From: Ophiostoma sp. CBS 140.51
Lineage: Eukaryota; Ascomycota; Sordariomycetes; Ophiostomatales; Ophiostomataceae
Direction: 5' to 3'
Length of the DNA: 64,000 nucleotides
Assembly (NCBI GenBank): GCA_029298735.1
Contig: JANSLP010000137.1
Span: 1-64,000, forward strand
Below are positions 61,100 through 64,000 of this stretch, piece after piece. The translations under genes and the position numbers were made by a program. Each line of letters begins with the position of its first letter. Position 1 is the first letter of the stretch. The notes beneath the pieces were generated by a model. The model had not been told where the DNA came from, searched no databases, and was given only the letters and a program-made list of their open reading frames with translations.

Positions 61100-62547
61100 T
61101 AGATATTTTGTTTTGTGGTTTTGTGCGACGAGAGCACCTCTTTTGAGCACCTCTTTCGTCCTCCTACATACTGAACAGACTCTGTCTCCATCATCGAATC
61201 CTCTCCAATCTCTGCGTTCCTTTTCCTCTTCCTCGCTCCTCATGACTCCTCCTTCATCCCACTTTTCAATACTATGAATGACTGCTCCAATTGGAGTTCA
61301 GCTACGAATCCAGCTCCTTGGCTTTTACTTTTTTGTCCGTCTGTTTTGCCTTCTGATCCCCTCCCTTGCTCGATGCAACGCTGTTATATTTTTGAGTCGC
61401 CCATCTGGCCACGCCTGAGAAACTCGCCCGCTCCTCACATTTCAGGGTTGCAGCAACAGCAAGCAGAAATCGGCAGTCTGCACATTTATGCCGTGTGACC
61501 ACACGTCGTAGTGTTCTAGAAGCGGGCGAGTGACGATCTGGAGAACCTTAATCGTTATGAGGACTATATCTTGGTCCTTTAATACAGATCATGGGAAAAT
61601 GGAACAGCAAGCTGCCCGACAGCCAAGGCTCAGGACGCGGGAGACGGAGTCTTGCCGTTTGTCTTGGGAGGTCTTTCACTATGTCCTCACATTAGTTTCC
61701 CTCCCTTTCAAGTCCCAGATTCTTGCAATGTGCACTCTCTTCGTATTATATCGTATCTCACATCATTTCTCTCTTTCCCGTCTCCGCGGACAAGAAGAAA
61801 GACGCACGGAGCTCTGGTTCAGCCCTTTCTATCTCTGCCAAGCAATCATAGCCCGAACCTAGCTTACCCTCTCGCGTTGTGTATCCGTTTCTGGCTCCTC
61901 GTGATTGATGCCTTTTTTGCTTCCAAGATGTCGCCGAACGGAGTTTTTTTTGCTAATCATGTCCCTGTTCCTTGCAGTGATTGAGACAAGGGGTCTTGGG
62001 CCTGGGCAGTCACAGCTTGTGAGCGTTCACAGTTCGATATGTTTCTTGCCCCCCCCGTCCGTCGTTCGTTCTAGTCCGTCCAGTAGCCTCATTTTACAAG
62101 TGAAAGTAGACCTACCTCATCGAGGGGAGTTGTCTGTTGGCCGTTTTTGGCGCCGTTTTGGTGTCTTCTCTTTTTTCTTTTGCTGGCGTCGTTTTTAATG
62201 GCCGGTCCCCTTGCTGTTTGCTTTCTTTTCCTTGTGTGAGGTTCCAGGATCCCGCAGCATCTTTTTGTTTTGGCTTTTCTTTTTTATTCGAGCTGTTCTC
62301 CCACCGCCGCCACGTTTTGATTCCATTTCGTCACAATTTTTGAGCTCATTCGAGCTTTCAAGCCTTCTCTTCACTCATTCCTGCCTTTGCTCTCGGTCAC
62401 CCAAAGGCGGACCTTGAACTTTGGGCTCTTTCCGTCCTTCCATGATATGGGCGTGTTCTTTTGGTAAACACGTTCTCGCAACTCACCGATCGCCACTGAT
62501 TGTTAGCTGCCGATAGACTCGCGGCTCAGCCCGCGCCCAAAGACATC
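61100..62547 (+). promoter_or_regulatory. Pyrimidine-rich upstream region of the P450 gene, with a short uORF
   Basis: C/T-rich plus strand typical of a fungal promoter and leader. The last ATG frames before the gene are a 24-residue uORF at 62442-62516 and an overlapping 6-residue one at 62447. The 31 bases from the longer uORF's stop to the start codon contain no ATG. No specific binding site is convincing. Confidence 0.35.
61132..61157. repeat. 2 x 13-nt tandem repeat
   Basis: GAGCACCTCTTTT followed by GAGCACCTCTTTC. Confidence 0.55.
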
Positions 62548-64000
62548 ATGGCGTCCAAGATCCTCATGCTGGTGGGCGCTGCCGTTGCTTTTTTCGTCGT
62601 TGCCACCATCAATGGCCTGCGTTCCAACCTCCGCAAGGCCCGTAAGACGGGCCTGCCCTATGTCATCGTGCGTAAGTATGACGTTGTGCGACCTTGAAGA
62701 GATACTTAAACCTTTGCCTAGATGTGAACACTGACACAACTGCCGACCACAGCATGCTCGCCATACAATGGCTGCTGGCAACTCACCCACCAGGTCTGGG
62801 TCTTCTTGATCAAACTGTTCCCCAAGAGTATGTGGGAGGGCTGGCTCTTCATCCTGCTGCCCGACTGGGGCTACAACACGGGCCAGGAACACTTTGCCCG
62901 CCTCGGAGACAGCTTCATGGTCGTCGCCCCCTTCTCCATCAACCTGACCACCCAGAGCCCGGCCGCCATCCACGAGATCGCCTCGCGCCGCGAACACTTC
63001 CCCAAGGCCACCGAGCACTACAGCATCCTCGAAATGTTTGGCCGTAATATCCTGACCACCGAGGGCGCCGTCTGGCGTTTCCACCGCAAGGCCACGAGCG
63101 CCTCCTTCAACGAGAAGAACGCCGCGCACACCTTTGCCGAGGCCATCCACCAGTCCCAAGGTCTTGTGGTCAAATGGATCGCGACTGCCGAGAGCAACAG
63201 CCCGACGATCACGACCATTGAAAAGGATACCATGACGCTAGCCCTCAACATCATTGGCTATGTCGGCTTTGGCCTGCGCTTCACTTGGCCGGGGCAACCC
63301 TTGCCCACCGACATCCACCCGCGCCTGCTCAAGTACGGCAGCCAAGAGCCGCCGACAGGCCACACGATGACGTTTGCTGCCTCTGTTGAGGGCGCACTGC
63401 ATCACATCATCATGCTGCTACTGACGCCAACGCCGCTGCTCAACTTCTTGTCTCTGTTCTGGAAGACGGCGCGCTCGGCCCGGCACTCGTATGAGAACTA
63501 TGTCCAATATATGAACGAGTTCTTGGTCGACAAGGTGGCCAGCGCCAAGGAGGATGCCGAGAAGGGTGTGCGTGCTGGTGACAGCGGTATGGACATCATG
63601 GGTCAGCTGGTGCGAGGTCGGTATGACGACGAGGCCGAGAAGGTTAAGGAGAAGAAGACAGACAAAACGAAAACGACGACAACAACACCTGAGTCCACGC
63701 TCACTGACGACGAAATCATCGGAAACGCCTTCATCATGCTTGTCGCGGGACACGAGACCACTGCCAACTCCTTGCACTTTGCCCTTCTCAAACTCGCCAC
63801 CAACCCGGCCAGCCAGCGTGCCCTGCAGGCTGATGTCGATCGCCTGTTGGGCCGCGATTCCGACCCCACCACCTGGGACTACGAGGCCAGCATCAACGGC
63901 ATGCTCGCCTCCATGCTCGGCGCCACCATGAACGAGACGCTGCGGTTGATGCCGCCCGTCGTCAACCTGCCCAAATGGGTCACGCCCACCTCCGACCAGC
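62548..64000 (+). CDS. Cytochrome P450 monooxygenase, truncated by window end
   Basis: Exon 1 is 62548-62671 (donor GTAAGT), exon 2 starts at 62753 and is still open at 64000; 457 residues are visible. A short N-terminal membrane anchor (ILMLVGAAVAFFVVATI) places it on the ER membrane. The I-helix oxygen-binding motif AGHETT is at 373-378 and the K-helix ExxR (ETLR) at 436-439. The haem-binding FxxGxRxCxG loop lies beyond the window. A Lys/Thr-rich insert (about 346-360) precedes the I-helix. It is clearly a class II microsomal P450, but the substrate and CYP family cannot be told. It may be accessory or secondary metabolism; neighbours to the right would tell. Confidence 0.9.

Larger units (their letters stand above)
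59173..61100. other. Intergenic, no gene recognised
   Basis: No convincing gene. It contains a cluster of ACGGAG/CTCCGT elements with a small hairpin (60081-60101) and a 16-nt tandem duplication (60665-60696). A 32-codon minus-strand frame with signal-peptide character (59533-59631) is discussed as a finding only. Confidence 0.45.

Noticed and set aside
62503..63159. 218-codon minus-strand frame
   Set aside because: Antisense shadow of the P450 exon.

Overview
The window looks like nuclear DNA of a filamentous ascomycete (Pezizomycotina). The genes have short U2-type introns of about 53-210 nt, with GTAAGT/GTGAGT-like donors and CTAAC/CTGAC branch points. The gene families are fungal: a velvet regulator, a siderophore-type MFS transporter, a GPI-anchored DUF7729-type protein and a Utp16-type nucleolar protein. 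Coding third positions are GC-rich and intergenic DNA is mixed. Sordariomycetes is likely; Ophiostomatales is only an impression. I see no rRNA, tRNA, CRISPR array or recognisable transposon.

Only seven convincing genes are present, about 12.5 kb of coding sequence (about 20%), so the window is gene-sparse. Layout: (1) 1-17190 has no convincing gene, with several hairpins and repeats. (2) 17191-18259 is a 1.07-kb stretch without ATG, leading into 18260-22197(+), a three-exon gene whose RING-H2, PH and degenerate vWA domains match the order in yeast Ste5/Far1 MAPK scaffolds. (3) 22198-25879 is the upstream region of the SIT transporter; it holds two perfect SreA/SRE-type GATA sites and a CCAAT box. 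(4) 25880-28379(+) is the two-exon SIT-family (siderophore-iron) MFS transporter. (5) 28380-44140 is gene-free and ends in an ATG-depleted leader. (6) 44141-45724(+) is a VelC-like velvet regulator. (7) 46272-47704(-) is a mitochondrial helical-repeat protein of unknown function, divergent from 48424-49323(+), a Utp16/Bud21-type SSU-processome protein. (8) 50105-51372(-) is a secreted GPI-anchored DUF7729-type protein. (9) 51373-62547 is mostly gene-free but contains a decayed protein-coding relic near 57.9-59.2 kb. (10) 62548 onward (+) is a cytochrome P450 cut by the window end before its haem-binding cysteine.

The genes do not form one obvious pathway. Two are regulatory or signalling proteins (the scaffold-like protein and VelC), one is probably iron-regulated (SIT), two are housekeeping and two are accessory (GPI protein, P450). 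The clearest shared theme is very long upstream regions with ATG-depleted leaders in front of the scaffold-like, SIT and VelC genes. A recurrent intergenic nonamer, TAC(T)(C/T)CGTA, and many 9-16 nt tandem duplications are the main unexplained structure. All statements rest on reading the sequence; no database search was possible.
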